64,000 bases of DNA from assembly GCF_003731765.1 (NCBI RefSeq), contig NZ_MOAL01000004.1, forward strand, positions 2,170,001-2,234,000, written 5' to 3'. Shown here one piece after another: positions 63,549 through 64,000 of this stretch (position 1 is the first letter of the stretch; every line of letters begins with the position of its first letter). The notes under the pieces were generated by a model. The model was not told where the DNA came from and searched no databases. It worked only from the letters and a program-made list of their open reading frames with translations. The translations under genes were made by a program, and so were the position numbers. Source of the DNA: Pseudomonas chlororaphis (GTDB lineage: Bacteria > Pseudomonadota > Gammaproteobacteria > Pseudomonadales > Pseudomonadaceae).

Positions 63549-64000
63549 TGCGCAACCTGCCCCGCCGCCAACGCGGCAACGCCCTGCTGGAAACGGCGCT
63601 GGTCATGCCCCTGCTGGTGGGCACCGCCCTGGTCAGCGCCGACCTGTACAACGTCAGTCAGGCCCGGGCCTACATGGAGCAGTCGGCCCACAACGTCGCC
63701 TCGGTGCTGGCCGCCCAGCCGACCCTGGACGCCGACGGCCTCGACGCCCTGGTGCGCCAGGCCGCTTCGCCCAAGGTCCTGGGGGACTACGAGATGGTCA
63801 TCAGCAAGGTCTCCCTGGACCGCAGCATGACCTGGAAGCCCCTGCAACGGGGCAGCGTCACCGGCATCTGTCCCAGCTACAGCCAGGGCCGGCAGTACGT
63901 CGGCGGCCTGCCCGAGGAAGAGACCCAGGACGCCGACAAAGACGAAGACGGCGTCAGCCAGCGTTCGGTGATCGTCGTGCAACTGTGCCGCAACAGCAGC
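63548..64000 (+). CDS. TadF/TadE-like pseudopilin, 3'-truncated by the window
   Basis: First 151 residues. RRQRGNALLETALVMPLLVG is again a TadE/F-type helix. The gene continues beyond the window; a TadG is expected further on in such loci. Confidence 0.85.
   Translation, partial: MRNLPRRQRGNALLETALVMPLLVGTALVSADLYNVSQARAYMEQSAHNVASVLAAQPTLDADGLDALVRQAASPKVLGDYEMVISKVSLDRSMTWKPLQRGSVTGICPSYSQGRQYVGGLPEEETQDADKDEDGVSQRSVIVVQLCRNSS

Overview
The window reads as chromosomal DNA of a fluorescent Pseudomonas (P. fluorescens group). This is inferred from family content: modABC, a soxR-linked MFS pump, vanAB/vanR, a FecI/FecR/TonB-receptor iron system, DUF1652, a complete Tad/Flp pilus locus, high-GC codon use, and a tRNA-Cys carrying a phage-type island. 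No species call is possible from sequence reading alone.

Layout. (1) 1-7.9 kb, core-like: the tail of a nitronate monooxygenase, the molybdate transporter modABC behind a ModE-like dyad, a type IB topoisomerase, an ABC-F ATPase, a VOC protein, a YbjQ protein and a small Cys/His-rich protein. (2) 7.9-12.9 kb: tRNA-Leu(UAA), small unknown genes, a zinc-free L36 paralogue (ykgO type) behind a Zur-like site, a DUF1652 protein, and a P-loop kinase gene preceded by a structured leader (hairpin around a 21-codon mini-ORF, then a terminator). (3) 12.9-27.6 kb, accessory: a DapF-like racemase, an SDR lacking its catalytic Tyr, soxR facing a frameshifted MFS pump across a textbook SoxR promoter, an arginase-family protein, a LOV-GGDEF blue-light diguanylate cyclase, several LysR/MerR regulators with divergent targets, and decayed genes (a LysR relic, a DMT transporter). 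(4) 27.87-42.18 kb, genomic island: 14.2 kb bracketed by 91-bp imperfect direct repeats (86/91) that include the 3' part of tRNA-Cys and its terminator. It carries an eight-gene run (aldo-keto reductase, flavodoxin, aldo-keto reductase, cupin, CMD protein, two alpha/beta hydrolases, LysR) in which most products have export signals. It also carries a GST/SDR/LysR group and a decayed phage end (SRAP, Rz, endolysin and integrase remnants). (5) 42.2-51.2 kb: tRNA-Cys, a PatB/MalY C-S lyase, a Fur-box-controlled fecI-fecR-TonB receptor unit, and vanR with vanAB under three TGGATCCA operators. (6) 51.2-64 kb: a two-component system behind a Fur-like palindrome, then a terminator-like hairpin, then flp and the Tad pilus genes from prepilin peptidase through RcpC, RcpA, CpaD, TadZ, TadA, TadB, TadC and TadD to two TadE/F pseudopilins. 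The last gene runs off the window.

How the parts fit: the core segments are ordinary single-function operons. The interest lies in regulation (SoxR, VanR, Fur, ModE and Zur-like sites, the structured leader, the hairpin ahead of flp), in the tRNA-Cys island with its mostly exported enzyme set, and in the LOV-GGDEF protein. No CRISPR array and no intact transposon were seen.
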